Notes: generated from the letters alone by a model not told the origin. Positions 1-10,729 are shown, counted from the first letter of the stretch. The stretch is 64,000 nucleotides of DNA from Oceanicaulis sp. (GCA_040112665.1 CP157796.1:808813-872812); one strand, 5' to 3'. Numbers and translations are program-made.

Positions 1-163
1 CCGCGCCGGCCAGCAGCAGCCGCGCCACCCGATCAACCAGCACGCGCGTCTTGCCCGAGCCCGCGTTCGCCTCGACGAAGACGCAGGCTTCGGGATCGGC
101 TGCGGCGCGCTGAGCGGCGCTGGCGGATCTGACGATGTCGAGGTCGAAACCCGGCGCGCTCAT
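1..163 (-). CDS. addA: AddA helicase/nuclease subunit, N-terminal fragment
   Basis: Only the first 54 codons lie in the window; the gene runs off the left edge. The visible N-terminus has a Q-motif-like glutamine (AAQRAA, about residues 15-20) followed by the UvrD/Rep-type Walker A motif NAGSGKT at residues 33-39, as in the AddA subunit of the AddAB double-strand-break repair helicase-nuclease. The ATG overlaps the TGA stop of addB (ATGA), so the two subunits are probably translationally coupled. Assignment to AddA rather than another UvrD-like helicase rests on the P-loop and on adjacency to addB. Confidence 0.93.
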   Translation of the reverse strand, partial: MSAPGFDLDIVRSASAAQRAAADPEACVFVEANAGSGKTRVLVDRVARLLLAGA

Positions 164-3100
164 TCTCCGCCTCCCTCGCCGCCGTCCTCGGCCGCGCTCG
201 CCCACTCCTTGCGTCGGGCGAGATGGTCGAAATCGCCCCAGCGATTGGTGTATTTCGCGCGCGGCTGGCTGGGATAGGTCCGGCGCTCATCGTCGAACTT
301 CGCGATCCAGGCGGCGAGATCGTCGCGCGCGTCCTCGGCGAGATCGACGACTTCATCCGTACCCGGATCCTTGACGACCGAGCACTCCTTGCCCGGCGTC
401 TTCCCGCCGGTGATCTGGATGTAGACGAGATCGCCCGGCTCGTGGCTGGGGCAGCCCTCGAACCCGCCTCGCGCGGCCATCGCCGCCTGCAGCGGCAGCT
501 GCGGCGCAAAACCCGCGCCGACCTCCTTTTTCGAGGGCACGCCGCCCGTCTTGTAGTCGATGATGTCCAGCGCCCCATCGGGCCGCATGTCCACACGGTC
601 GACGCGGGCGGTCAGCAGGAAGGGCCCGGCCGGGCCGTCCACCTCCATCTGCCCGCTCGCCTCGATCACGACAGGCCGGAAACCCAGCCGCCGCCGGCCG
701 GACTCCCAGTCCACCAGATAGCGCGCAGCGCGGACGAAACGGGGCAGTTCCAGACCCAGCCTGGCCTCGGGGAAGCCGGCGTCCAGAAGCGCGGCGCGGC
801 CGAAATCAATCAGCCGGTCGAGCGCGCCGAGCGGCAGTTCGTCCGTATCGGGAAGGCTGCGCGTCCATTGCTCGATCGCCGCGTGATAGGCCTGGCCGCG
901 TTCCGCGCCGCCGGGCGCGCGGTCGAGATCGTCCAGCGGGTCGAGGCGCAGGATCCTGCCTGCGAAGATCGCATACGGATCGCGGATCCAGGTCTCGATC
1001 TTCGTCACCGAGAGCTGGCGCGGCCGCGCATCCACCGGCGGGGCGGGTTCGGGCGCAGCGACCCGGTTGCGCCGCGCGCCCGGATCGTCGAGCGCCCGGC
1101 CCAGCGCGAGATAGTCGGTGTCGGGTGCGAGCCTCAGATCGGCCTCGGCGTCGCCGAGCGCGCCGCGGGCGAGGGTCTGCAGGCGCCAGAGCCAGCGCGA
1201 GGCGACCGTGGGCGCGCCGTCGTTCTTGCCCGCGCGGGTGAGGATGACTTCGGGCGCGGAGGCGAGCTGGGCGAAATCGTGCGCGGACAGGCCGAAGCGC
1301 TGCTCCAGCGCGCTGAGACCGGCCGCCTTGCGCATGCCGCGGCTGAGGAAGGGATCTGCCTTGGGCGCGGCCGGCCAGACGCCTTCATTGAGCCCGCCCA
1401 GGATCACCCGGTCCGCGCCGGCGAGCCGGGCTTCGAGCGGACCCAGAATCTGCAGCCTGGGATGCGCGCCGTAGCGCGGGCGGACCATGCGCGTGCGGGC
1501 GGTTTCGAGCAGAGCCCGGGCGAAGTCGCGCAGGGACAGAGGCGGGAGGGCTTCTGACTCGGTGAGGAACTCGCGCACCAGGCTGGCGGCGGCCTCCCCG
1601 GCCTCGCCCGCCCAGAGACGATCCGCACCCGGATGGTCAGGCTCGGCGGCCAGCGCTTCGGCCGTCTCGGCCAGCGCGCGGGCGAAGTGTGCGGCCGGCT
1701 GATCGCCCTTCAATCCCTCGAAGCTTTCGAAGGCGAAAGCCGTCTTCTCGACGATCCCGGTCCAGCGCGCGGCGCGGTCTTCATCCTCGCCGGCCGCCTC
1801 GCGGACCCGCTTTGCGATCGCGGCGAAATCTGTCCCCGGCCTGCGCCCGCGCAGCGCCCGGCGCTCCATCGCGCCGATCTCGGGCTTGAGGCGGGCGCGG
1901 TCCTCGCCCAGCGCGAAGAGCGGCGAGTTCGCGAGCGCTGCAAAGCCCAAAGCGGAGCCGGGGTCCTGCGCCACCTCCAGCACCCGCATCAGGAAACCGC
2001 CGGCGGGCGTATCGGACAGCGGCGTGCCCGCGCTGTCGTCGAGCGCCACGCCGAACCGGGCCATCTCCACGCTGACCCGGCGCGCGAGCGCCCGGTCCGG
2101 CGTGACGAGAACGGCGCGCGCGCCCGGCGTCTCCAGCGTCTCGCGCAGAGCCAGAGCCACGGCGCGGGCTTCTTCGGCGGGCTCGGGCGCTTCGATGACG
2201 GAAAGCCCGGTGAGCGCGGTTTCGAACACGTCCGCGCCCCAGCCTTCCTTCAGGTCTTCCACCCGCGCGAGCCAGTCCGAGGTGGCTTCGGCGGGGCGCA
2301 GGGACTCCGCGATCACGCGCGCGCGGCGCGCTTCGGCTTCGCCCTCGGCCGCGCCGGGCCAGATTTTCACGTCCTTGCGGTCGATGCCCATCGCCTGGAT
2401 CAGCGATTTCATCGCCCGCTGGGGGTGGGCGTCGTCGATCGCAGCCCAGGCCCGGTCGTCGATATCGGCCTGGAAGCCGGGCAGGACGACCGCGCCGCCC
2501 GGCAGCCCGGCGACGACCTTCAGAAGCGTCGCCGCAGCGGGGATCGAGCCGGTCGAACCCGCCGCGATCACGGGGGCCTCGGGCGGGGTTTCGGTCCAGC
2601 GCTCGGCGAGCTTTGAGAGGATGAGCGAACGGCGGCGGGCCGGATCGACATGGCCGAGCTCGGCCAGGCGCGCGGGCCAGGCCTCGAGCACGATATCGAG
2701 GAACATCGCCGCCTCGGCCATGTGCGCGGGCAAGGCTGCGCGAATGTCGTCCGACAGCGCGGAAAGGTCGTCGACCTGCTCGGTGGCGAGATCGTCGAGC
2801 AAGCGCGCCAGATCGTCGGCGAGCGCCAGCGCGCCGCCCACGCCCATCGAACGGCCCGACGCGCTTTCGCGGGCCAGGATCAGCCGGGCGAGCTCGAAGC
2901 GGCGGCGGGCTGTGGAGATCGCCTCGGGCGCGGCTTCAGCGAGCTCGCCGGGTTCAAAAGGCGGGTCGTCGGCGTCCACATCGCCGATCGGGCGGATGGC
3001 GGGCAAAAGCGCGGCGCCCGGCCCGTCCTCGAGCCGGGTGAAGGCGTCAGCCAGCGCGCGGCCTGCGCGGCGTGTGGGCAGAAGCACGGTCGCCGCGCTC

Positions 3101-3222
3101 AGTTCGGCCGGGTCGGGAAAGGCGGCCCGCAGCCCCCGGGCGAGCGCGTCGACGAACCCCGAGGCGGGCGGGATGGTGAAGACGCGGGGACCCGCGCTCT
3201 GGAACAGCGCCGCCGCGGTCAC
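160..3222 (-). CDS. addB: Double-strand break repair protein AddB
   Basis: Predicted 1020-residue AddB subunit of the AddAB enzyme, which resects double-strand DNA ends for RecA-dependent repair. The N-terminus (VFTIPPASGFVDALARG) and the segment TVLLPTRRAGRALADAF are typical of the alphaproteobacterial AddB type. The C-terminal region carries a PD-(D/E)XK nuclease core (RVDRVDMRPDG, then DIIDYKTGGVP, then a Q-rich helix). The start is taken as GTG at 3222, because it overlaps the murU stop as GTGA; an in-frame extension upstream would lie inside murU. The gene overlaps addA by 4 bp downstream. The family assignment is firm; activity is inferred. Confidence 0.95.
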   Translation of the reverse strand: MTAAALFQSAGPRVFTIPPASGFVDALARGLRAAFPDPAELSAATVLLPTRRAGRALADAFTRLEDGPGAALLPAIRPIGDVDADDPPFEPGELAEAAPEAISTARRRFELARLILARESASGRSMGVGGALALADDLARLLDDLATEQVDDLSALSDDIRAALPAHMAEAAMFLDIVLEAWPARLAELGHVDPARRRSLILSKLAERWTETPPEAPVIAAGSTGSIPAAATLLKVVAGLPGGAVVLPGFQADIDDRAWAAIDDAHPQRAMKSLIQAMGIDRKDVKIWPGAAEGEAEARRARVIAESLRPAEATSDWLARVEDLKEGWGADVFETALTGLSVIEAPEPAEEARAVALALRETLETPGARAVLVTPDRALARRVSVEMARFGVALDDSAGTPLSDTPAGGFLMRVLEVAQDPGSALGFAALANSPLFALGEDRARLKPEIGAMERRALRGRRPGTDFAAIAKRVREAAGEDEDRAARWTGIVEKTAFAFESFEGLKGDQPAAHFARALAETAEALAAEPDHPGADRLWAGEAGEAAASLVREFLTESEALPPLSLRDFARALLETARTRMVRPRYGAHPRLQILGPLEARLAGADRVILGGLNEGVWPAAPKADPFLSRGMRKAAGLSALEQRFGLSAHDFAQLASAPEVILTRAGKNDGAPTVASRWLWRLQTLARGALGDAEADLRLAPDTDYLALGRALDDPGARRNRVAAPEPAPPVDARPRQLSVTKIETWIRDPYAIFAGRILRLDPLDDLDRAPGGAERGQAYHAAIEQWTRSLPDTDELPLGALDRLIDFGRAALLDAGFPEARLGLELPRFVRAARYLVDWESGRRRLGFRPVVIEASGQMEVDGPAGPFLLTARVDRVDMRPDGALDIIDYKTGGVPSKKEVGAGFAPQLPLQAAMAARGGFEGCPSHEPGDLVYIQITGGKTPGKECSVVKDPGTDEVVDLAEDARDDLAAWIAKFDDERRTYPSQPRAKYTNRWGDFDHLARRKEWASAAEDGGEGGGE

Positions 3223-3932
3223 GTCATCTCCGAAAGCCGCTTCTGGGCGAGATCGCGCGCCTCGGGATCGCCGACATGCATCCAGTATGCGCGCATCGGC
3301 AGGCCGTAGACCCGGCCGGCCTTCAGCGCCTTGTCCCACAGAAGATTGGTGGAGAACACGTCGATGGTTTCACCTTTGAGGATGCGCGGATGCATGACCT
3401 GCACCCCAGCATAGGCGTAGGGCGCGCTGTCGCGCTCGCCGCGGCGTTCGATGCGGCCGTCCTCGTGCAGGAAAAAGTCGCCCTTGCCGGCGTATCCCAG
3501 CTGCTCGCCCATCGGCGACAGCATCAGCAGGAAGTCCATAAGCTCGGGATCGAAGGCGGCGGCGAGCCGTTCGAGCTCGCTCTGTTGGCCGTCGATCCAG
3601 ACAGAGTCAGTGTTGGCGACGAAGACCGGATCGTCACCCAGAAGCGGCGCGGCCTTGACCAGCCCGCCGCCGGTTTCGAGCAGGCGCGCGCGCTCGTCGG
3701 AAATAACGATCTCCGGCTCGGTTCGGCCGCCGAGATGGTTTTCGAGCATGTCCGCGCAGTGATGCACGTTCACGATCGCGGTCTGAACTCCGGCGCGGGC
3801 GAACTTGTCTAGCGTCCAGTCGATGAGCGCATGACCGTCCACCTCGACCAGCGCCTTGCAGCGATCGTCGGTGAGCGGGCGCATGCGCGTGCCCTTTCCG
3901 GCCGCCATGGCCATGGCGCGAGTGATCTTCAC
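3219..3932 (-). CDS. murU: MurNAc-1-phosphate uridylyltransferase-type nucleotidyltransferase
   Basis: Predicted 237-residue sugar nucleotidyltransferase. The N-terminal signature AMAAGKGTRMRPLTDDRCKA is the nucleotide-binding loop of the NTP-transferase fold. Later motifs VFVANTDSVWID and LMLSPMGEQLGY fit the MurU/RmlA-like group. Next to amgK, the expected role is conversion of MurNAc-alpha-1-phosphate plus UTP to UDP-MurNAc in cytoplasmic peptidoglycan recycling. The start is GTG at 3932, overlapping the amgK stop as GTGA, and the end overlaps the addB start as GTGA. The function is assigned from family plus operon context; other sugar-1-phosphate nucleotidyltransferases cannot be excluded from sequence alone. 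Confidence 0.88.
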   Translation of the reverse strand: MKITRAMAMAAGKGTRMRPLTDDRCKALVEVDGHALIDWTLDKFARAGVQTAIVNVHHCADMLENHLGGRTEPEIVISDERARLLETGGGLVKAAPLLGDDPVFVANTDSVWIDGQQSELERLAAAFDPELMDFLLMLSPMGEQLGYAGKGDFFLHEDGRIERRGERDSAPYAYAGVQVMHPRILKGETIDVFSTNLLWDKALKAGRVYGLPMRAYWMHVGDPEARDLAQKRLSEMT

Positions 3933-5038
3933 CGGTCGGCCTCCGCATAGACTTGCGGCGCCGCCTCGCGGACGACCGCCCGCACGGGCGCGAGCGCCGG
4001 ATGATCGAGATCCTTCACGAAATGGCGGGCGACTCGGCTCATGAACTGACCGTAGCGCGTCTTGCCGTCGCGCTCGACCAGGCGAACGAAAATCCCGAGG
4101 ATCTTCGCATTGCGCTGCGCGGCGAGCACGGCGTAGGCCGCATCGAACGCCTCGCGATCGTCGAGCCCCGCCGCCTCGAAGAAGCGGTCGCACAGCGGCT
4201 TTGCGATATGCGGCGAGACGTCCCGGCGCGCATCCTCGATCAGCGAGACGAGGTCATAGGCGGGGTGGCCGAACAGCGCGTCCTGGAAATCGAGAAGCCC
4301 GGTGCGCGCCTCGGCCTGCCGATCCGGCAGCCAGATCAGGTTCTCGGCGTGAAAATCGCGTAGCACCAGGCCCTGGGCGTGACTGTGCAGCGCCGGCAGC
4401 ACCGCCGCCCAGGCCGATCGCCAGTCCGCGTAAAGCCCCTGGGTGGGTTCGCCCTCGCCGCGCCGCGCCGCGTACCAGTCCATGAAAAGATCGGCTTCGG
4501 CCTGCAGCGCCAGCGGGTCGTAGTCCTGCACCAGCCAGCGCGCGCCGAAGGCTTCGGGTTCGCGCTCGAAGCTCGACCGGTAGAGCGCGGCCAGCGTCTC
4601 GACCGCCTGGGCGTAGAGCGCGCCTTCATGAGCGCGGTCGGGAACCACGCGCGCAAACAGATCGTCGCCGAGATCCTCGATCAGCAACAGGCCGTGCTCG
4701 ACGTCCGCCTCGTAGATCTTCGGGGCGGAGAAACCGCGCGCGCTCAGGGCTTTCGCCAGCCCTGCGAAGGCGGCGGTGTTGTTGCCCGCCAGCCGCGCCA
4801 TGGCGTTATAGCCGAGCCTCGCCCGGGTCTCCGCGTCCGCGGTGGGCGGGCAGGCGGGCGCTTCGGTTCCCGCAGGCGCGTCCATCAGCACGGCGGGCCG
4901 GCCGTCCAGCGTCACGCGGAAATAGCGCCGGGTCGAGGCGTCGCCGGGGAAGGGATCGACATGGGCGGCGCCCCAGCCCGCCTCGGCGAGGAAATCACGG
5001 CGCGCGGTCTCGCGCGGATCAGTCTGCGAGCCGGTCAA
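3929..5038 (-). CDS. amgK: Anomeric MurNAc/GlcNAc kinase AmgK-like phosphotransferase
   Basis: Predicted 369-residue aminoglycoside-phosphotransferase-fold kinase. Visible landmarks are the APH catalytic loop LVLRDFHAENLIWLP and the metal-binding LLDFQDALFGHPAYDLVSL. AmgK phosphorylates MurNAc at the anomeric carbon, supplying the substrate of the adjacent MurU, so the pair forms the peptidoglycan-recycling shortcut to UDP-MurNAc. I chose a TTG start at 5038 because an ideal GGGAGG Shine-Dalgarno (5045-5050) sits six bases upstream. An ATG at 5068 is the alternative and would give a 50 bp overlap with tsaE instead of 20 bp. Confidence 0.88.
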   Translation of the reverse strand: MTGSQTDPRETARRDFLAEAGWGAAHVDPFPGDASTRRYFRVTLDGRPAVLMDAPAGTEAPACPPTADAETRARLGYNAMARLAGNNTAAFAGLAKALSARGFSAPKIYEADVEHGLLLIEDLGDDLFARVVPDRAHEGALYAQAVETLAALYRSSFEREPEAFGARWLVQDYDPLALQAEADLFMDWYAARRGEGEPTQGLYADWRSAWAAVLPALHSHAQGLVLRDFHAENLIWLPDRQAEARTGLLDFQDALFGHPAYDLVSLIEDARRDVSPHIAKPLCDRFFEAAGLDDREAFDAAYAVLAAQRNAKILGIFVRLVERDGKTRYGQFMSRVARHFVKDLDHPALAPVRAVVREAAPQVYAEADR

Positions 5039-5477
5039 GCCGCGCCTCCCATCGTCCGAAAGCCTCACACAGCGCCGCGCGCCCCGCGCCGCGCTCCTCG
5101 AGCCGGATCTCCAGCCGGTCGTCGGGCCGGAAGCCCGGTGCGCGGTCGGGCCATTCGATCAGCGCCGCGCCCTGATCGAGCGCCTCGTCCAGCCCCAGCT
5201 CCTCGAGCTCGGCTTCGTCCTCGAGCCGGTAGAGATCGGCGTGGGTCAGCAAAAACCCACCGGGCGCCTCATAGCTCTGCACCAGGGTGAAGGTCGGGCT
5301 GGGCGCGTCGGCGACGCCGGTCAGCGCATGGATCGCGCCGCGCGCCAGCGTCGTCTTGCCTGCGCCGAGATCGCCGAAAAGCAGCACGGCGTCGCCTTTC
5401 TCCATGAGGCCGGCCAGCCGCGCGCCGTAGCGCGCCGCAGCAGCGGCGTCGGGAAGCGGAACCGTCAGCGTGCCCAT
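5019..5477 (-). CDS. tsaE: tRNA threonylcarbamoyladenosine biosynthesis ATPase TsaE
   Basis: Predicted 152-residue P-loop ATPase required with TsaB and TsaD for the t6A37 modification of ANN-decoding tRNAs. The Walker A motif LFGDLGAGKTTLARG lies near residues 33-48, followed by the family motif PSPTFTLVQSYE, the acidic HADLYRLEDEAELEELGLDE and the Walker-B-like ALIEWPDRA. The length is normal for the family. It is the first gene of the visible minus-strand operon leading to amgK, murU, addB and addA. The 152 bp between it and the divergent reductase gene must hold both promoters, but I saw no convincing box. Confidence 0.95.
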   Translation of the reverse strand: MGTLTVPLPDAAAAARYGARLAGLMEKGDAVLLFGDLGAGKTTLARGAIHALTGVADAPSPTFTLVQSYEAPGGFLLTHADLYRLEDEAELEELGLDEALDQGAALIEWPDRAPGFRPDDRLEIRLEERGAGRAALCEAFGRWEARLDRLAD

Positions 5478-5629
5478 GACATTCGTCTAGGACGGCCCCG
5501 CCCGCCCCGCAAGCGGCCGCGGACCGCCGTCCACAGCTCCGCTCGCCAGGACAGGCGCCGGGGCGGCTTGACTAAAGCGAAGCGGCGCGGCGCCATGCCC
5601 GCTGCGGGATTGATAAGGAGACGCGCGAC

Positions 5630-7218
<1,589 letters not shown>

Positions 7219-7673
7219 GGGGCGGGCGCGCCGATCTGGGGCTGTTCGCGCTCTACGATCCTCCGGGGCCTGCCGGCCCGTTCGAAGCCTTCAAGGGCTC
7301 GCCAGCCCGTTCGCTGCTTTGAAAGGGTCCCCCGGACCCTTTCATCCGCTTTGCGGACCAGCGCTCACTCCCCCGGATCGATTGATGCGCTTCGCGCACC
7401 AGCGCTCACCCCCACCCCCGCCCTTCGGGCGGACCCTCCCCTTCAAGCGGAGGAAGTTGCGCTTCAGCTTCACGCTCTGACGCCCCCGATATCGCAACGT
7501 CTTACTCCCTCCCCCTCTGTGGGGAGGGTGGACCGGCGCGTAGCGCCGGGCCGGGTGGGGGTGCGCCGAGTTTTCAGAAGTCTGCGCTCTACGATCCTCA
7601 CCCCACCCCCGCCCTCCGGGCGGACCCTCCCCATCAAGGGGAGGGAGTGGGGCTTCCGCGTTTCCACTCCGAG
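7219..7673. repeat. Gene-free stretch of palindromic and dispersed repeats
   Basis: No convincing gene lies here. A C/G-rich element of about 55 bp occurs three times: 7405-7457 and 7597-7650 in direct orientation, and 7504-7566 inverted. Its landmarks are CACCCCCACCC, a short GC hairpin (GCCCTTCGGGC, GCCCTCCGGGC, or GGCGCGTAGCGCC in the inverted copy), GACCCTCCCC and a final GGAGGGAGT-like end. A 16-base word, GCGCTCTACGATCCTC, is repeated exactly at 7248-7263 and 7584-7599. Degenerate tandem units also occur around 7265-7320 and 7345-7410. The pattern fits REP-like elements common in alphaproteobacterial intergenic DNA. Confidence 0.75.
7320..7344. other. Perfect 11-bp hairpin downstream of ferredoxin gene
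   Basis: TGAAAGGGTCC pairs perfectly with GGACCCTTTCA across a three-base CCC loop. It lies about 100 bp after the ferredoxin stop and could stabilise or terminate the reductase-ferredoxin mRNA. No U-tract follows, so a classical intrinsic terminator is not supported. It may instead be part of the surrounding repeat family. Confidence 0.55.
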
Positions 7674-7708
7674 AAAACGAAAAACGCCCGCCGGGGACCG
7701 GCGGGCGT
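7674..7708 (-). terminator. Intrinsic terminator of trmD-rplS
   Basis: An 11-bp GC stem (ACGCCCGCCGG / CCGGCGGGCGT, 7684-7694 and 7698-7708) with a GGA loop is followed, on the minus strand, by a T-rich run (TTTTCGTTTTC). It lies 26 bp beyond the rplS stop. Confidence 0.88.
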
Positions 7709-7733
7709 TTGTCTGTTCGGTTCGGCGTAGAGC

Positions 7734-8159
7734 CTAGCCCTCTTCGGGCACCTCGACCTGAGGCTTGCGGCCCTTGGGCGGGCGGGCTTCGATGCCGCGG
7801 CCGGTGGTGCGCTCGGCGATCCGGGCGGATTTACCGCGGCGATCGCGCAGATAATAGAGCTTGGCGCGGCGAACGCGGCCCTTGCGCTTGACCTCGATGG
7901 ACTCGATCAGCGGGGAGTGCACCGGCCAGACGCGCTCGACGCCTTCGCCGAAGCTGATCTTGCGGACCGTGAAGTTCTCGTTGAGGCCCGAGCCGGCGCG
8001 GGCGATGCACACGCCGTCGAAGCGCTGAACCCGCTGGCGGTCGCCCTCGCGGATCCACACGTTCACGCTCAGCGTGTCGCCCGGAGAAAATTCCGGAATG
8101 GACTTTTCGCCGAGCACGCGGGCGGCTTCTTCCTGCTCGAGCTGCTGAATCAGGTTCAT
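7734..8159 (-). CDS. rplS: 50S ribosomal protein L19
   Basis: Predicted 141-residue L19, located at the 30S/50S interface. The core is well conserved: [61 protein letters not shown] and [18 protein letters not shown]. The C-terminal tail is about 25 residues longer than in Escherichia coli, a common alphaproteobacterial trait. The start ATG overlaps the trmD stop (ATGA). A clear intrinsic terminator follows. Confidence 0.98.
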   Translation of the reverse strand: MNLIQQLEQEEAARVLGEKSIPEFSPGDTLSVNVWIREGDRQRVQRFDGVCIARAGSGLNENFTVRKISFGEGVERVWPVHSPLIESIEVKRKGRVRRAKLYYLRDRRGKSARIAERTTGRGIEARPPKGRKPQVEVPEEG

Positions 8160-8860
8160 GGCTCTTCTCCTTGGCGCCGCTGATATCTCGCCCAGAGATC
8201 GGGGCGGCGCTGACGTGTGACTTCTTCGGCCTGTTCCTTACGCCACCGGGCGATCCGGCCATGATCGCCCGACAGCAACACTTCGGGAATGTCCCGCCCT
8301 TCCCACGACCGCGGCCGCGTATAGTGGGGATATTCGAGCAGGTCCCCTTCAAAACTCTCGTCTTCGGTGCTCTCGATCTTGCCGAGCACGCCGGGGATCA
8401 GCCGCACACAGGCCTCGATGAGGACCATGGCCGGGCCTTCGCCCCCCGCGAGCACGGCGTCGCCGACGCTCACCTCAGTCATGCCGCGCGCTTCGACGAC
8501 CCTCTGGTCGAGGCCTTCGAAGCGGCCGCAGAAAACAACGACGCCCGGTCCCGCCGCCCAGTCCCGGACCAGGGTCTGGGTGAGCGGCCGGCCGCGCGGC
8601 GTCATATGGATCAACGGGCGTGAACCCCTGTCCACGCTGTCGATCGCGTCGGCCGCCACATCGGGGCGCAGCACCATTCCCGGGCCGCCGCCAGCCGGCG
8701 TGTCGTCGACGGAGGCGTGCTTATGACGGGAAAACGACCGTATGTCCACCGTTTCAAGCGCCCAGAGTCCGTTGCGCCGCGCCGTCTCCAGAAGCGAGAC
8801 GCCGAGCGGGCCCGGAAAGGCTTCCGGATAAAGCGTGAGCACGGTCGCGGCGAAGGTCAT
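8156..8860 (-). CDS. trmD: tRNA (guanine-N1-)-methyltransferase TrmD
   Basis: Predicted 234-residue SPOUT methyltransferase that makes m1G37 in tRNAs with a G36, preventing +1 frameshifting. The knotted SAM-binding core is visible as [27 protein letters not shown] and [17 protein letters not shown]. It is coupled to rplS through an ATGA overlap. The usual upstream partners rpsP and rimM are not adjacent; a divergent oxidoreductase lies there instead, so trmD is the first gene of this visible transcription unit. Confidence 0.97.
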   Translation of the reverse strand: MTFAATVLTLYPEAFPGPLGVSLLETARRNGLWALETVDIRSFSRHKHASVDDTPAGGGPGMVLRPDVAADAIDSVDRGSRPLIHMTPRGRPLTQTLVRDWAAGPGVVVFCGRFEGLDQRVVEARGMTEVSVGDAVLAGGEGPAMVLIEACVRLIPGVLGKIESTEDESFEGDLLEYPHYTRPRSWEGRDIPEVLLSGDHGRIARWRKEQAEEVTRQRRPDLWARYQRRQGEEP

Positions 8861-8936
8861 GGGGCGCGCTTATGCGCGCGGGAGCCTCGCGCTGCAAGGG
8901 GCGGGAACGCCCCGCCTCCCTCCGGGTTCTTCAGCC

Positions 8937-9887
8937 ATGACCTCCCTCCTCATCCTGGGCGCAGCCCATGTTCACCTGCCTGACCATCTGAAAACGGCCG
9001 AAGACGAGGGCGTCAGCGTCTCTCATGTCTTCGATCGCGACCCGGAGCGGGCGAAGGCTTGCGCAGGCGAAAACGGCGCGGAGCCGGTCGAACACCTCGA
9101 TGCGCTCGGCGATCTCGGTGTGGACGGCGTGATCTGCTGTTCGGAGACCGTGCATCACGAGGCCGACATTTCCGCCGCGCTGAAGGCCGGCCTGCCGGTG
9201 TTCACCGAAAAGCCGCTGGCGGGGAGCAAGGCCGAGGCCGAGCGCCTGGCCGCGCTGGCCGGCGAGACCGGGGTGAGGCTCGACACCGGATATTTCCTGC
9301 GCACCCAGCCGGCGCTCAGAACCCTGCACGAGGCGGTGAAGGGCGGCGCGCTGGGCGCGATCCATGAAGGCCGGGCGCGCTTCTCTCATGACGGCGGCTA
9401 TGCCGACTGGCTGGACGTCACCGGATGGATGACCGATCCGGAGCTGACGATATACGGCGGGTTCGGCGATGAGAGCGTGCACGCGATAGACCAGCTCCTG
9501 TGGATGCTGGGCGCGGCGAAATCGGCCAAGGCCGAGCTTGGAAACACGCTGGGCTTCAAGGTGGACGATCACGGCGTCGCCCTGATGATCCATGAGGGCG
9601 GCGCGCGGTCGAGCGTTCAGGGCGGCTGGACCGATCCCTTCCTGCGCTTCGAACTGGAATTGATCGGCGAGGCGGGCTGGGCGCGCGTCGACGGAAACCG
9701 TGTCGAGCATTATGAACGCGGCCGGACCGATCCGGTCTGGCGGGCGCAACTTGCAGATTTCGACGCGGGCGAAGGCTCCCGGCCCTTCCTTCAGTATCTC
9801 AAGACCGGCCAGGGCGAGCCGGTCTGCACGCCGGGCGAGGCGGCCGCCGTGAACGCGGCGCTCGATTTGTGCTACGGCGCGTCCTGA
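8937..9887 (+). CDS. Gfo/Idh/MocA-family oxidoreductase
   Basis: Predicted 316-residue NAD(P)-dependent oxidoreductase. The Rossmann start ([15 protein letters not shown]), the [12 protein letters not shown] segment and the family lysine motif [14 protein letters not shown] identify the group, whose members oxidise or reduce sugars, inositols and related polyols. The C-terminal beta-sheet half ([19 protein letters not shown]) has the usual conserved histidine region. I started at ATG 8937, where homology begins; an upstream in-frame ATG at 8835 would overlap trmD. Substrate unknown. The 3' end overlaps the convergent proXp-ala gene by 16 bp. Confidence 0.85.
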   Translation: MTSLLILGAAHVHLPDHLKTAEDEGVSVSHVFDRDPERAKACAGENGAEPVEHLDALGDLGVDGVICCSETVHHEADISAALKAGLPVFTEKPLAGSKAEAERLAALAGETGVRLDTGYFLRTQPALRTLHEAVKGGALGAIHEGRARFSHDGGYADWLDVTGWMTDPELTIYGGFGDESVHAIDQLLWMLGAAKSAKAELGNTLGFKVDDHGVALMIHEGGARSSVQGGWTDPFLRFELELIGEAGWARVDGNRVEHYERGRTDPVWRAQLADFDAGEGSRPFLQYLKTGQGEPVCTPGEAAAVNAALDLCYGAS

Positions 9888-10411
9888 GCGAGCGCGGAAA
9901 AATCGAGAATTTCAGGCTCGCGGCCGAGCGCGCGGACGAATTTAAGAAGGTCTGCGCTTGAGACAGCTGTGGTGGCGTCGTTCTTCAGCGGATGAAAATT
10001 CACCGTCTCATGGGCCATGAGCGCGGCGTCCAGGATGAAGCGCACGCGCTTGTTTGGATCGTTCACAATCGCGAAGGCGGTCACAGAGCCGGGCTGCACG
10101 CCCAGCGTCTCGCCCAGAAGCTCGGGTTTTCCGAAGCTCAGCCGCGCCGTGCCGATCACGCGATGCAGCTGATTGAGCGCGATCTCGGTGGACTGTAGCG
10201 CGCTGAGGAGCACCAGTGCGCCCTTCTTGTCCTTCAAAAACAGGTTCTTGGTGTGCCCGCCTGGCAGATCGGCCTTGATCGCCTCGCCTTCGGCCACGGT
10301 GAAGACGGGGGGATGGTCCACCGTGCGGTGCGCGATCCCCAGCGCGTCGAGATAGCTCAGAAGGCTTGCGCGATCGGCGGGCGGGGCGGGCGGTTCGGCC
10401 TTATCGGTCAT
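9872..10411 (-). CDS. Prolyl-tRNA editing-domain protein, ProXp-ala (PrdX) type
   Basis: Predicted 179-residue free-standing YbaK/INS-fold deacylase, expected to hydrolyse mischarged Ala-tRNA(Pro). Diagnostic stretches are [33 protein letters not shown], the [22 protein letters not shown] loop and [20 protein letters not shown]. The last of these is characteristic of ProXp-ala rather than YbaK. The start chosen is the ATG at 10411, where the family homology begins. It is monocistronic in the visible context and overlaps the convergent oxidoreductase by 16 bp. Confidence 0.9.
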   Translation of the reverse strand: MTDKAEPPAPPADRASLLSYLDALGIAHRTVDHPPVFTVAEGEAIKADLPGGHTKNLFLKDKKGALVLLSALQSTEIALNQLHRVIGTARLSFGKPELLGETLGVQPGSVTAFAIVNDPNKRVRFILDAALMAHETVNFHPLKNDATTAVSSADLLKFVRALGREPEILDFSALAQDAP

Positions 10412-10545
10412 GGCGTGTTTGCTAGCCGGGCGCGCCCGGCGCGGCAAGCTGCAGCGCAAAGCGCATGAGCCACTTGCAAAACGAAAATCGATAGGCCATA
10501 CACCACGGCCTCGGCGCGAGCCGGGCCCTGTCACGCAGGATATGA

Positions 10546-10620
10546 GCGGGCGTAGCTCAGGGGTAGAGCATCACCTTGCCAAGGTGAGGGTCGTGCGTTC
10601 GAATCGCATCGCCCGCTCCA
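10546..10620 (+). tRNA. tRNA-Gly (GCC anticodon)
   Basis: The 75-nt cloverleaf can be drawn fully. The acceptor stem is GCGGGCG/CGCCCGC, the D-arm GCTC/GAGC, and the anticodon stem TCACC/GGTGA with loop TTGCCAA giving anticodon GCC. The T-loop is TTCGAAT, and the CCA end is encoded. It reads GGC and GGU codons. It stands alone between ProXp-ala and an FAD protein. Confidence 0.98.
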
Positions 10621-10729
10621 TTTTCTTCCCAAAGCCAAGATCATCGATCCGGCGCGCCGAGAGGCGCGACGTGCGCCTCGACTTCGCGTCGCGTCTGTAG
10701 GAGGCTTCCCGTTGCGGGAGGGGCGCGCC

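Noticed and set aside
160..3339. Longer addB reading frame starting about 117 bp further upstream
   Set aside because: The extension lies inside murU, lacks AddB-like sequence, and a GTG overlapping the murU stop is the better start.
7351..7737. Reading frames through the repeat region
   Set aside because: They follow the repeats and have no homology-like motifs. Composition is driven by the C/G-rich elements.
8904..8928. GGAAC-N16-GGTT upstream of the Gfo/Idh/MocA gene
   Set aside because: The -10-like element ends only nine bases before the start codon, which would make a nearly leaderless message. A chance match in GC-rich DNA is more likely.
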